Origin: Phycisphaerae bacterium
GTDB lineage: Bacteria; Planctomycetota; Phycisphaerae; UBA1845; Fen-1342
Length of the DNA: 64,000 nt
NCBI GenBank assembly: GCA_017999985.1
Contig: JAGNKU010000012.1
Span: forward strand, 95,019 to 159,018
Direction of reading: 5' to 3'
Shown: one piece after another, positions 42,104 to 50,668 of the stretch
Layout of the letters: every line of letters starts with the position of its first letter
How positions within the stretch are numbered: position 1 is the stretch's first letter
Notes under the pieces: generated by a model
Databases searched by the model: none
What the model was told of the DNA's origin: nothing
The model's input: only the letters and a program-made list of their open reading frames with translations
Position numbers and translations under genes: made by a program

Positions 42104-42861
42104 ACCGTCATCTGGTCGGACACGCGGTAGCGGCTCGCAATGGTCAGCGGATAGTCCCCGCCGAGCGTGCGGCGATGCGTGTCCAGCGCCAGGTCCGGAT
42201 CGTTGTTGTGCTCGCTCAGGTGGGCCAGGGCGATCCAGCGCGGGCGGTGGCGCCGACAACCCTTGAGCAGCGCGGCGGCCTCGTCGTTGGACAGGTGCCC
42301 GCCGTCGCCGCGAATGCGGGCCTTTAATTCGGGTGGGTACGAGCCCTCCGCCAGCATGACGGGATCGTAGTTGCTCTCGAGGTAGGCGGCGTCCAGTTCC
42401 GCCAGCACGCGCCCGAGCAGCGCGAACGGGTGACCCAGGTCGGTCAGTACACCCAGGCGCCGGCCTTCGTGCTCCACGATGAACGCGACACTCTCGGCGG
42501 CGTCGTGCGGCGTCGGCAGCGTGTGCACCGTGACGGCCCCGAAATCCAGGGCGTCGCCCGGTAGGAAGTGCCGCACCTCGCGCAGGGGCCCGGCGCCGCC
42601 GGCAATCGCGTGATGCGTCGCGGGCGTGGCGTACAGCGGCAGGTGAAACAGCCGGTGAAAGACGCCGGCGTTGCGGGTGTGGTCGCTGTGGCGGTGCGAG
42701 AGGATCACGGCATCGACCTGGCGGATATCCCGGCCGTGGTGGGCCATGCGCAGGCTTGCCTGGCGACCGGAGATGCCGGCGTCAAAGAGTAGTTGGACAC
42801 CCCCGGCCTCGACATAGATCGCGTTGCCGTTCGACCCGGACTGAAGCGAAAACGTCTGCAT
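42100..42861 (-). CDS. MBL-fold metallo-hydrolase (YycJ/WalJ-like)
   Basis: 253 residues. Metal ligands appear in LSHRHSDHTRNAGVF (HxHxDH) near residue 58, with later TPHDAAES, LTDLGHP, and a C-terminal His in LAHLSEHNN. The N-terminus MQTFSLQSGSNGNAIYVEAG and the short length are typical of the YycJ group of single-strand-exonuclease-like beta-lactamase-fold proteins linked in other bacteria to cell-wall control or DNA repair. Here it is alone, without walKR. No ribosome-binding site precedes the ATG but a -10-like TATAGT does, suggesting a leaderless message. Confidence 0.85.
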   Translation of the reverse strand: MQTFSLQSGSNGNAIYVEAGGVQLLFDAGISGRQASLRMAHHGRDIRQVDAVILSHRHSDHTRNAGVFHRLFHLPLYATPATHHAIAGGAGPLREVRHFLPGDALDFGAVTVHTLPTPHDAAESVAFIVEHEGRRLGVLTDLGHPFALLGRVLAELDAAYLESNYDPVMLAEGSYPPELKARIRGDGGHLSNDEAAALLKGCRRHRPRWIALAHLSEHNNDPDLALDTHRRTLGGDYPLTIASRYRVSDQMTV

Positions 42862-42869
42862 CTGTTGCT

Positions 42870-42875
42870 ACTATA
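42870..42875 (-). promoter_or_regulatory. -10 element suggesting a leaderless transcript for the MBL gene
   Basis: The minus strand has TATAGT (5 of 6) only eight bases before the ATG at 42861. Transcription would start within about two bases of the ATG. No Shine-Dalgarno sequence is present and no good -35 is seen. Confidence 0.45.
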
Positions 42876-42898
42876 ACGCCTCAGAATCACGCCAACAT

Positions 42899-42992
42899 GG
42901 GTGGTACAGCCATCTCGCCCATGCTTGTGCCATCAAGGGCGGTGCGGGCAGCTTGCCCGTTCTTACGACCGGCGGGATGTCCGTACCACACC
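42899..42992. repeat. Imperfect palindromic intergenic repeat, copy C
   Basis: GGTGGTACAGCCATCTCGCC at the left and, in reverse complement, GTGGTACGGACATCCCGCC at the right form inverted ends of about 24 bases (roughly 18 matching). Between them lies a GGGCGGTGCGGGCAGCTTGC segment. The ends share the (G)GGTGG-ACG...CGTACCAC style of the hairpin at 29908-29983 but the core differs, so it may be a second subtype. Confidence 0.45.
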
Positions 42993-43187
42993 TCTTACGA
43001 GTCGCCTCCAATGCGGCGATACCCCAGTATACCGTCGAGAGCGTGCGGCCGGGCATTCGACGGGCCGGGTGGCGCAGCCGCAGCTTGCGACGTTGGCCGG
43101 AAACGATTACGCTGCCAGCGAAGTCTTTGGGTGCAGTTGCCCGCCTTGAGTTGTGCGTGGTGCGGGAGAGTCGGGACGACGCTCGGT

Positions 43188-43697
43188 ATGAAACCAGTGT
43201 CCATTCCTGAGCAGGTCTTATCGCAGACCGCGCCGGCGCTGGTGGTGTCCGTCGCGCGTGGGGAAGTGGCGTTCTTCATCGCGGAAACGGCCTGGGGGCT
43301 TGCGAAGTACCCGCGCATTTGCCCGGTGGAGATGCGTTTTGGCACGTGGGAGCTCGACCCGGTTACTCTGGTCGCCGTGGTGTTGCGCTTGGCGCAGAGC
43401 GATGCGTGTACGTTCGATTACTGGATCGACACGCAGAGCCCGGAGGGGGTTCGCATTCTCCAGAGCCTCGCCGCGCAGAACGAGATCGACGTGCACCTGG
43501 TGACGACCGAGCTCGCGCGCAGCCTGCGCGTGAAGAACCCCGCGGTGATCGAGGCCGCCAGCTTGGTCGATCAGTTGCGCACGGGCCGCCGTTGGACGCC
43601 GACGGAATACATGGACGCGTTTGCCCGCATCAACAAGCTCTACCCCACGGCGCCAGTGCTGTGGCGCGGCTGCGCTCCCGAGAAGCGGAGCGGCTGA
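43188..43697 (+). CDS. Hypothetical protein
   Basis: 169 residues from ATG 43188. Contains VARGEVAFFIAETAWGLAKY, VTLVAVVLRLAQSDACTFDY and LAAQNEIDVHLVTTELARSL. No signal peptide or membrane helix. It lacks motifs I can assign. The open frame continues upstream through the intergenic repeat to 42756, but that part has no protein-like character. No clear ribosome-binding site supports ATG 43188, so the start is uncertain. Convergent with the methyltransferase gene, 2 bases away. Confidence 0.6.
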   Translation: MKPVSIPEQVLSQTAPALVVSVARGEVAFFIAETAWGLAKYPRICPVEMRFGTWELDPVTLVAVVLRLAQSDACTFDYWIDTQSPEGVRILQSLAAQNEIDVHLVTTELARSLRVKNPAVIEAASLVDQLRTGRRWTPTEYMDAFARINKLYPTAPVLWRGCAPEKRSG

Positions 43698-43699
43698 GA

Positions 43700-44698
43700 T
43701 CAACCCGCCGGGCGGAACGCTTCCACCAGGCCCACCATCCCCGGCCCATCCTGGATCAGCCGGGCGCGCTCGAACCCCGCCTGCGTCAAGTCGCCGCGAA
43801 TCTCGTCGAAGGTGTAGGTGCTGCCCCCGGCGGTACGCACGAGCATGTTGATGGCGAACACGGCCCCGTCGCGCGGCTGCGTGCGGTCGGGGCTCATGAC
43901 GTGATCCCGAATGACCAGCCGCCCGCCCGGCACCAGCGCCCGCCGAATCTTCATGTACAGGTCCACATTCTGCGCCCGGCTGTTCTGGTGAATGATCGCG
44001 GACAGCAGCGCGAGATCATGTCCGGCGGGCAGCTCGTCGCGATAGAAGTCACCGGCCACAAGCCGGACGCGGTCCAGCAGACCGGCGGCCCCGATCCGGG
44101 CCCGCGCCAGCTCGACCACCTCCGGGAGGTCAAACAGCGTGGCGCGCATCTCCGGGGCGGCGCGCAGAAACTCGAGCGTGTACGTCCCCGACGCGCCGCC
44201 AATATCCAGCAGTGCCCGGGCCGCACCCGGACCGATCGCCGCCACGATCGCCGGCGCCCGCGGACCGGCGACCACGTGCATCGCTCCGATGAACGCCTTC
44301 TGGCTGGCTTGACTGCTCGGGGCCTGCGCGCGGGCCCGTGCGGGCGGGTCGCCGCGGGCGATCCCGGTCAGCTCCGACCAGCTCGGCCACAAGGCCGCCG
44401 AATGCAGCACCATCGGGAGGACCGATTGCGGGCTCTCCGCGGAGAGCAGGGCGGCCACCGGCGGCTCGCAGCGGTAGCGGCCGTCATGCTTGGCCAGCAG
44501 GCCCGTTGCGGCCAGCGCGTCGAGCAGCACGGTCATGGCCCGTTCATCGCCGCGGCGCTGGCGGGCCACCTCGCCGGCGGTGAGCGGCCCGGCTGCCAGC
44601 AGCGTGAACAGATCCAGCTCCGCGGCCGACAGCAGCACACGACACTCCATGAAGTTCCGGGCCAGGGCGAGGATTGCGTCCGCGTTGAGTGCACTCAT
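43700..44698 (-). CDS. SAM-dependent O-methyltransferase (family 2 type)
   Basis: 332 residues from ATG 44698 (GGAG nine bases upstream). An N-terminal winged-helix dimerisation domain (LDLFTLLAAGPLTAGEVARQ) is followed by a Rossmann methyltransferase domain: LLDIGGASGTYTLEFLRAAP (SAM loop), ATLFDLPEVVELAR, and HQNSRAQNVDLYMKIRRALV then GGRLVIRDHVM. This matches the hydroxyindole/acetylserotonin O-methyltransferase family found in many natural-product pathways. The His that acts as base in plant enzymes aligns with AIIHQNS. Substrate unknown; it stands divergent from the deoxyhypusine-synthase-like gene. Confidence 0.85.
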   Translation of the reverse strand: MSALNADAILALARNFMECRVLLSAAELDLFTLLAAGPLTAGEVARQRRGDERAMTVLLDALAATGLLAKHDGRYRCEPPVAALLSAESPQSVLPMVLHSAALWPSWSELTGIARGDPPARARAQAPSSQASQKAFIGAMHVVAGPRAPAIVAAIGPGAARALLDIGGASGTYTLEFLRAAPEMRATLFDLPEVVELARARIGAAGLLDRVRLVAGDFYRDELPAGHDLALLSAIIHQNSRAQNVDLYMKIRRALVPGGRLVIRDHVMSPDRTQPRDGAVFAINMLVRTAGGSTYTFDEIRGDLTQAGFERARLIQDGPGMVGLVEAFRPAG

Positions 44699-44769
44699 GG
44701 GCAAGTCTCCGAAAGGCCGGCTCGTATTGTCGCGCAGTTAACCCGCACCAGGATGCGCGTGCAAGCGCC

Positions 44770-44798
44770 GCGACAGGGTTGCCGCGACCGGCTACAAT
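44770..44798 (+). promoter_or_regulatory. Promoter for the deoxyhypusine-synthase-like gene
   Basis: GCGACA (44770-44775, 4 of 6), 17-base spacer, TACAAT (44793-44798, 5 of 6). Predicted start near 44805 leaves about 30 bases with AGGAGA before the GTG at 44836. Confidence 0.6.
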
Positions 44799-44835
44799 AC
44801 GCTGTTTTCGCCAGGCATCGCCAGGAGAGCGTCGC

Positions 44836-45906
44836 GTGAAGCCATCCGAATCCAACCCGGCCTCCCGGGGTCTGAACAAGCTGGCCGACGGCTGGTCGCA
44901 CCAGCTCAAGCCGCTCGAGCCGATCGACGTGCGCAAGACCGCGACCTGCTCGGAGCTGCTCGCGGCCATGTCCAAGACGGCGTTCAGCGGCCGGAGCCTG
45001 GGCGAGGCCGCCGACATCCTCTACGAGATGGCTACCGACGAGAAGTGCTTCGTCGTCGGGACGTTCTCCGGCGCGATGACCATCGCCAAGCAGGGCCTGC
45101 TGATTACGGAGATGATCGACCAGGGCATGTTGAACGCCGTGGTCAGCACCGGCGCGCTCATGTGCCACGGGCTCATCGAGCAAAGCGGCCACACGCACTT
45201 CCGCCACGACCCGCACTGGAGCGACGAGCAGCTCTACGACGCCGGCTACTGCCGCGTCTATGACACGCTCGAGCTGGAGCGCAATCTCGAAGAGGCCGCC
45301 GACATCATGCAGCACGTTCTGGCCGACCTGCCCACCGACCAGGCGCTGGGCAGCCACGAGCTGAACTGGCGCATCGGCGAGTACGTCCGCCGGACGGTGG
45401 CCGGCCGCGGCATCCTGCAATCCGCGCATGAGAGAAAGGTGCCGGTCTATGTGCCGAGCTTCAGCGACAGCGAGCTGGGGCTGGACACGTTCGTCCACAA
45501 CCTGGAGGCCGCCGACGCCGGCCGCCCGCCCGTGCGCATCGACCTGCTGCGCGACATCGGTGACTACTACGACCGCGTCTGCAGCGCCGAGCGCCTGGGC
45601 ATCTTCACGATCGGCGGCGGCGTGCCGCGCAACTGGGCCCAGCAGATCGGCCCGCTGGGCGAGATCCTGGATCGCCGGACCGGCGGCAAGCACGGGCACT
45701 ACATTCGCTTTCACTACGCGATTCGCATCTGCCCGGAGCCGGTGCACTGGGGCGGGCTCTCGGGCTGCACGTATTCCGAGGGCGTGTCGTGGGGGAAGTT
45801 CGTCTCGGAGAAGGAGGGCGGCCGCCACGCGGAGGTATTCGCCGACGCGACGATCGCCTGGCCGCTGCTGCTCCGCGGCGTCCTCGAGCGGATGGGGCGC
45901 GTCTGA
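44836..45906 (+). CDS. Deoxyhypusine-synthase-like enzyme
   Basis: 356 residues from GTG 44836, fixed by AGGAGA upstream. Family members transfer an aminobutyl group from spermidine using NAD. Conserved parts: [60 protein letters not shown], and [20 protein letters not shown], in which the Lys of SWGK matches the catalytic Lys of eukaryotic deoxyhypusine synthase. Bacteria lack eIF5A, and bacterial homologues may act as homospermidine synthases or on small polyamines. Function is therefore uncertain. It is followed by typA 38 bases later in the same direction. Confidence 0.85.
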   Translation: MKPSESNPASRGLNKLADGWSHQLKPLEPIDVRKTATCSELLAAMSKTAFSGRSLGEAADILYEMATDEKCFVVGTFSGAMTIAKQGLLITEMIDQGMLNAVVSTGALMCHGLIEQSGHTHFRHDPHWSDEQLYDAGYCRVYDTLELERNLEEAADIMQHVLADLPTDQALGSHELNWRIGEYVRRTVAGRGILQSAHERKVPVYVPSFSDSELGLDTFVHNLEAADAGRPPVRIDLLRDIGDYYDRVCSAERLGIFTIGGGVPRNWAQQIGPLGEILDRRTGGKHGHYIRFHYAIRICPEPVHWGGLSGCTYSEGVSWGKFVSEKEGGRHAEVFADATIAWPLLLRGVLERMGRV

Positions 45907-45944
45907 TGGGCCGCCGACGCGCCGACACCGGGCAGTAGACCACC

Positions 45945-47756
45945 GTGAACCACACCGCGCTACGCAACGTTGCCATCATTGCCCACGTGGACCACGGCAA
46001 GACCACGCTGGTTGACCAGCTCCTGCGCCAGTGCGGCCAGTTCCGCGATTCGCAGTTGCGCGGCGAGCGCATCCTCGACTCGAATGACCTGGAGCGTGAG
46101 CGCGGGATCACGATCCTGGCGAAAAACATCGCTATCCGTTACCGCGACACCAAGATCAACCTGATCGACACGCCGGGGCACGCCGACTTTGGTGGCGAGG
46201 TCGAGCGCGTGCTGAAGATGGCGGACGGCTGCCTGTTGCTCGTGGACGCGTTCGAGGGGCCGATGCCGCAGACGCGCTTCGTGCTCCGCAAAGCGTTCGA
46301 GTACAAGTTGCGGCCGATCGTCGTCATCAGCAAGATGGACCGCCCGGACGCCCGTCCCAGGGACGTGCTCGACGAGTCCATCGACCTGTTCATCGAGCTG
46401 GGCGCGGACGAGGCGGCGCTCGATTTCCCGACCGTGTACACCTCGGCGACCGAGGGCTGGGCGTCGCTCGACCCGCGGCAGCGCGGCACGGACATCTTTC
46501 CGCTGTTCGAAACAATCCTCCGCCACGTGCCACCGCCGGTCGTGCAGCGCGCGCAGCCGACGCAGATGCTCGTCACCACGCTGGACTACAACGACTATGT
46601 CGGCCGGATCGCGATCGGCCGCGTCTTCGCGGGCACGCTGCGCGCCGCCCAGCGCGTGGTCGTGATCCGGCGCGACGGCACGCGACTGAACGCCCAGGTC
46701 GGCGAGCTGCACACCTTCGATGGCCTGGGACGTTGCCGTGTCGACGCCGTTGAGGCTGGAGATATCTGCGCCGTCGTCGGGCTGGATCCGATCGACATCG
46801 GCGACACCATCGCCGACGCGGAGAACCCGCAGCCGCTGCCGGTCATCAGCATCGACGAGCCGACGCTGCACATGGTGTTCCGCGTCAACGACTCGCCGTT
46901 TGCCGGCCGCTCGGGACGCTACCTGACCAGCCGCCACCTGCGCGACCGCCTGGAAAAAGAGCTGCAGCGCAACGTCGCCCTCCGCGTCGAGCCGGGCGCG
47001 ACGCCGGACGAGTTTCTCGTGTCCGGCCGCGGCGTGCTGCACCTGGGCGTGCTGATCGAGAACATGCGCCGCGAGGGTTACGAGCTGGCGGTCGGCAAGC
47101 CGAAGGTCATTTTTCACGAGCTCAACGGCCGCAAGACCGAGCCGATCGAGCTGTGCGTGATCGACGTGCCGACCGAGTACGTCGGACCGGTCATGGAGAT
47201 CATGGGCGGCCGCCGCGGCATCTGCACGACGATGGAGGCCCGCGACCAGCGCACCTACCTGGAATTCACCGTGCCGGCCCGCGGACTGATCGGCGCCCGC
47301 AATCGCCTGCTCACCGCAACGAACGGCACGATCATCATGCATCACAACTTCTACGAGTACGAGTACTTCCGCGGCCCCATCCCCGGCCGGGCGGCGGGCG
47401 TGCTGATCGCCAGCGAGGACGGGCCGGTGACACCCTACGCCCTCGATGGTCTCTCCGATCGCGGCGTGATGTTCGTCAGCCCGACGGAGCGCGTGTACAA
47501 GGGGCAAATCGTCGGCGAGCACTGCCGCGACAACGACATCGTCGTGAATGTCTGCCGGCAGAAGAAGCTGACGAACATCCGGGCCGCCGCGGCCGACAAG
47601 ACCGTCGTGCTCAAGCCGCCGCGGCAGCTCACCCTGGAGATCGCGCTGGAGTTCATCGAGGACGACGAGCTGGTCGAGGTCACGCCGGACGCGCTGCGCC
47701 TGCGCAAGCGCATCCTCGATGAGATCGGACGCAAGCGCGCCAGCCGCGTGCGGTGA
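45945..47756 (+). CDS. typA: Translational GTPase TypA/BipA
   Basis: 603 residues, the family's usual length, from GTG 45945. G-domain motifs are [17 protein letters not shown] (P-loop), [10 protein letters not shown] (switch I), [15 protein letters not shown] (switch II) and [11 protein letters not shown] (NKMD-type G4, here SKMD). Domains II, III and V follow, with the BipA-specific C-terminal [20 protein letters not shown] and [20 protein letters not shown] segments. It is a ribosome-binding GTPase needed for ribosome assembly and stress adaptation. No good ribosome-binding site is seen; it may depend on coupling to the upstream gene. Confidence 0.95.
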   Translation: MNHTALRNVAIIAHVDHGKTTLVDQLLRQCGQFRDSQLRGERILDSNDLERERGITILAKNIAIRYRDTKINLIDTPGHADFGGEVERVLKMADGCLLLVDAFEGPMPQTRFVLRKAFEYKLRPIVVISKMDRPDARPRDVLDESIDLFIELGADEAALDFPTVYTSATEGWASLDPRQRGTDIFPLFETILRHVPPPVVQRAQPTQMLVTTLDYNDYVGRIAIGRVFAGTLRAAQRVVVIRRDGTRLNAQVGELHTFDGLGRCRVDAVEAGDICAVVGLDPIDIGDTIADAENPQPLPVISIDEPTLHMVFRVNDSPFAGRSGRYLTSRHLRDRLEKELQRNVALRVEPGATPDEFLVSGRGVLHLGVLIENMRREGYELAVGKPKVIFHELNGRKTEPIELCVIDVPTEYVGPVMEIMGGRRGICTTMEARDQRTYLEFTVPARGLIGARNRLLTATNGTIIMHHNFYEYEYFRGPIPGRAAGVLIASEDGPVTPYALDGLSDRGVMFVSPTERVYKGQIVGEHCRDNDIVVNVCRQKKLTNIRAAAADKTVVLKPPRQLTLEIALEFIEDDELVEVTPDALRLRKRILDEIGRKRASRVR

Positions 47757-47781
47757 AGGCGGAGCACGACCACCCTTGGGG

Positions 47782-48390
<609 letters not shown>

Positions 48391-50061
48391 TCAGGTCGGC
48401 GGCCCCTGCGTGTCGCCCGAAGACGACTCCGTCGCCCGGACCGCCGGCAGGCCGATGCGGAACTCGGCCCCACCGTCCGGGGGATCGATCAGCTCGAGTG
48501 TGCCGCCGAGCTCATGTACGATCTTACGCGCCACCGCCAGACCCAGCCCGGTGCCACCGTGGCCTTTGGTCGACTGGAACGCCTCGAAAATGCGCGTCCG
48601 TATCTCGGCGGGCACGCCGGGACCGTTGTCGGCCACCGATAGCAGCACTAGGTTCTGCTCCGCGTGGTAGCGCGTGCGCACGTTGATGATACCCTTCTCG
48701 CGCTCGACCGCGTCGATCGCGTTGGTGACGATGTTCAGAATCACCTGGTGCACGCCGTCGTAGTCCACGGGGATCGGCGGCGCGTGCTCGTCCAGGTCGG
48801 CCAGCAGGACGACGCGCTTGGCATCGGCCTGTTTCTGCACGAGCGCGACCACCTCCTCGACGATCCGGTTCACCTGCAGCATTTCGAACCGCGGCTCGCG
48901 CTCCTTGCTGAACGCCAGCATGTTCAGCATCAGGTGGTACGAGCGGTCCAGGTTGCGCTCCACGATCCGCCAGCCCTGTGTGGCGGTGGCCAGATCGCGG
49001 CGCTCCAGGCCGCGCTCCACCACCTCCGCCCCGCTGCGCATCCCCTGCAGAATGTTCTTGATGTAGTGCGACAGGTACGCCACGGTCTCGCCGGCGGCCG
49101 CCAGGCGCTCGCGCTGCAGGTGCGACTGCACGAGGCGGGCGTTCTCGATGGCCAGCCCCGTCTGGTAGCCGATCGCCGTGATCAGCCGCAGCTCATTCTC
49201 GTTATAGGTGTGGCGGGTCACCGGGCAGTCGAGGTGGATCACGCCCAGCACCTGCTCGCGCGCCACGATCGGGGCGCAGATCACCGAGCGCATGCCGAGG
49301 TTCTGCACGCTCTTGCCGCTCTGGAAGCGCTTGTCCGCGACCACGTTCGAGCACAGCACGCCCGTGCGTGACTCGACCACGTGATTGATGATCGTTCGCG
49401 ACGCCATGATCGCCTTGCCGTCGCTCGCCCGGGCCTGCGCCGCGCCGCGAAACCGGACCACCTCCGGCAGCAGTTCGTCAGTCGCCTCGTCCCGCACGAA
49501 AATCACGCCGCGGTCAACGTCGGCCTCCTGGAACATGATGTCCATCACCCGGACCAGCAACTGGTCCGCCGGCAGCAGGCTGCCGATCACGTCGGCCAGC
49601 TCGCGCATCACCTTCCAGGCCTTGACCGCGTACGCGGTTTCCGGCGCCGCGAGCACGATGCTGTCCTCGTTCGACGGCACGCTCGCGACCACGGCCGAAT
49701 CCACCGCCGGGCTGCCCGCGTCCAGCGTGACCAGGTCGCGGGGGATCCCGACGCCAGAAAACTGCTGCACGGAGTCCTCGCCGGTGTACACCATCAGCGT
49801 CCCGCCGACACGAATCTGATCACCGTGCTTGAGCCGCGTCGGCTTCTGGATGCGGACGCCGTTGACGTACGTGCCGTTCGCGCTGCCGAGATCCGTGAGC
49901 AGCCACCCCGCGTCGGCGGCCTGCAGCTGGGCATGGCGACGGCTGATGGTCGGATCGGTGAGCGGGACCTGCGTGCTGCCGCGGCCGATCAGCACCTGGT
50001 CGTCGATCGTGCGCAGCGTGCGACCCTTGTCCGGTCCCTGGAGAACGATGAGTGTGGCCAC
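48391..50061 (-). CDS. FHA-GAF sensor histidine kinase
   Basis: 556 residues from GTG 50061 (GAGG seven bases upstream). An FHA domain (residues 1-95: VLIGRGSTQVPLTDPTISRR, then LTDLGSANGTYVNG) should bind phosphothreonine. A GAF domain follows (residues 145-320: GVIFVRDEATDELLPEVVRF to VLGVIHLDCPV). Then a dimerisation helix with the phospho-acceptor His in VAYLSHYIKNILQGMRSG, and an ATPase domain with N box VILNIVTNAIDAVE, DNGPGVP and GTGLGLAVARKIVHELGG. No membrane segments, so it is cytoplasmic. No response regulator is adjacent; the NtrC-type one at 58062 is 8 kb away. Signal unknown. Confidence 0.9.
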   Translation of the reverse strand: MATLIVLQGPDKGRTLRTIDDQVLIGRGSTQVPLTDPTISRRHAQLQAADAGWLLTDLGSANGTYVNGVRIQKPTRLKHGDQIRVGGTLMVYTGEDSVQQFSGVGIPRDLVTLDAGSPAVDSAVVASVPSNEDSIVLAAPETAYAVKAWKVMRELADVIGSLLPADQLLVRVMDIMFQEADVDRGVIFVRDEATDELLPEVVRFRGAAQARASDGKAIMASRTIINHVVESRTGVLCSNVVADKRFQSGKSVQNLGMRSVICAPIVAREQVLGVIHLDCPVTRHTYNENELRLITAIGYQTGLAIENARLVQSHLQRERLAAAGETVAYLSHYIKNILQGMRSGAEVVERGLERRDLATATQGWRIVERNLDRSYHLMLNMLAFSKEREPRFEMLQVNRIVEEVVALVQKQADAKRVVLLADLDEHAPPIPVDYDGVHQVILNIVTNAIDAVEREKGIINVRTRYHAEQNLVLLSVADNGPGVPAEIRTRIFEAFQSTKGHGGTGLGLAVARKIVHELGGTLELIDPPDGGAEFRIGLPAVRATESSSGDTQGPPT

Positions 50062-50228
50062 GCCGAACCTCGCTTCATCGACGGCAAACCGAACAGCCCG
50101 CAAGGGACCGTCAGCATGGCGGACCGAACCCGGCACCGCGGACGGCCGGGCAATACGCTTTCCGCCCGACACTCCGCGCCGGCGTGTCGGCCGTCGTGCA
50201 ACGTCAGGATTCTACCGCGAACGGCCGT

Positions 50229-50444
50229 CTAGGGGGTCGGGGCCTGCGCCGCGCGCACGTGATTGGCGGCCAGCCCCTTCGGGGTCTGAACCAGCTCAAA
50301 TACGACGGGTTCTCCCTCGCGGAGCGAGCGGAAACCCTCGCCGTCGATGCTCGAATAGTGCACGAATACGTCCTTGCCCTCCGGCCCGACGATGAAACCG
50401 TAACCCTTCTTCGTGTCAAACCACTTGACGCTGCCGTCCGTCAT
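50229..50444 (-). CDS. Cold-shock-domain protein
   Basis: 71 residues from ATG 50444; CGGAGG eight bases upstream decides the start. The single OB-fold has the RNP1-like KGYGFI and RNP2-like VFVHYSSI motifs in [19 protein letters not shown] and [19 protein letters not shown]. CspA-family proteins bind single-stranded RNA and DNA as chaperones. The tail [13 protein letters not shown] is typical. Monocistronic, between the kinase and pnp. Confidence 0.95.
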   Translation of the reverse strand: MTDGSVKWFDTKKGYGFIVGPEGKDVFVHYSSIDGEGFRSLREGEPVVFELVQTPKGLAANHVRAAQAPTP

Positions 50445-50668
50445 GACACAGACCTCCGGGAACCGCCCAGATATGACCCCAAGACGGTCCACGTACAAAT
50501 GTCCGCCTGTCGCCGGACTAATTCTCCCGGACGATTACCGGATGCCCACTTCCGGTGATTTCAGGTCTGGTTCGACCGGCGTACAGACAGGTCAGAGATG
50601 TGACCGGTCGGAACGGAGACCCGTCCGGCAAATATGCTCTTCATATCCGGTGCGGCCGGCCGCGGTGC

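Larger units (their letters stand above)
42862..43187. other. 326-base divergent intergenic region
   Basis: Holds the -10 of the MBL gene, the imperfect palindromic repeat at 42899-42992 and about 190 further bases with no recognised element. TATACC near 43029 could be a weak -10 for the gene at 43188. Confidence 0.5.

Noticed and set aside
43060..43187. A tRNA-like segment in the GC-rich gap before 43188
   Set aside because: No cloverleaf with T-loop GTTCGA-type sequence could be formed; no tRNA or rRNA gene was found elsewhere in the window either.
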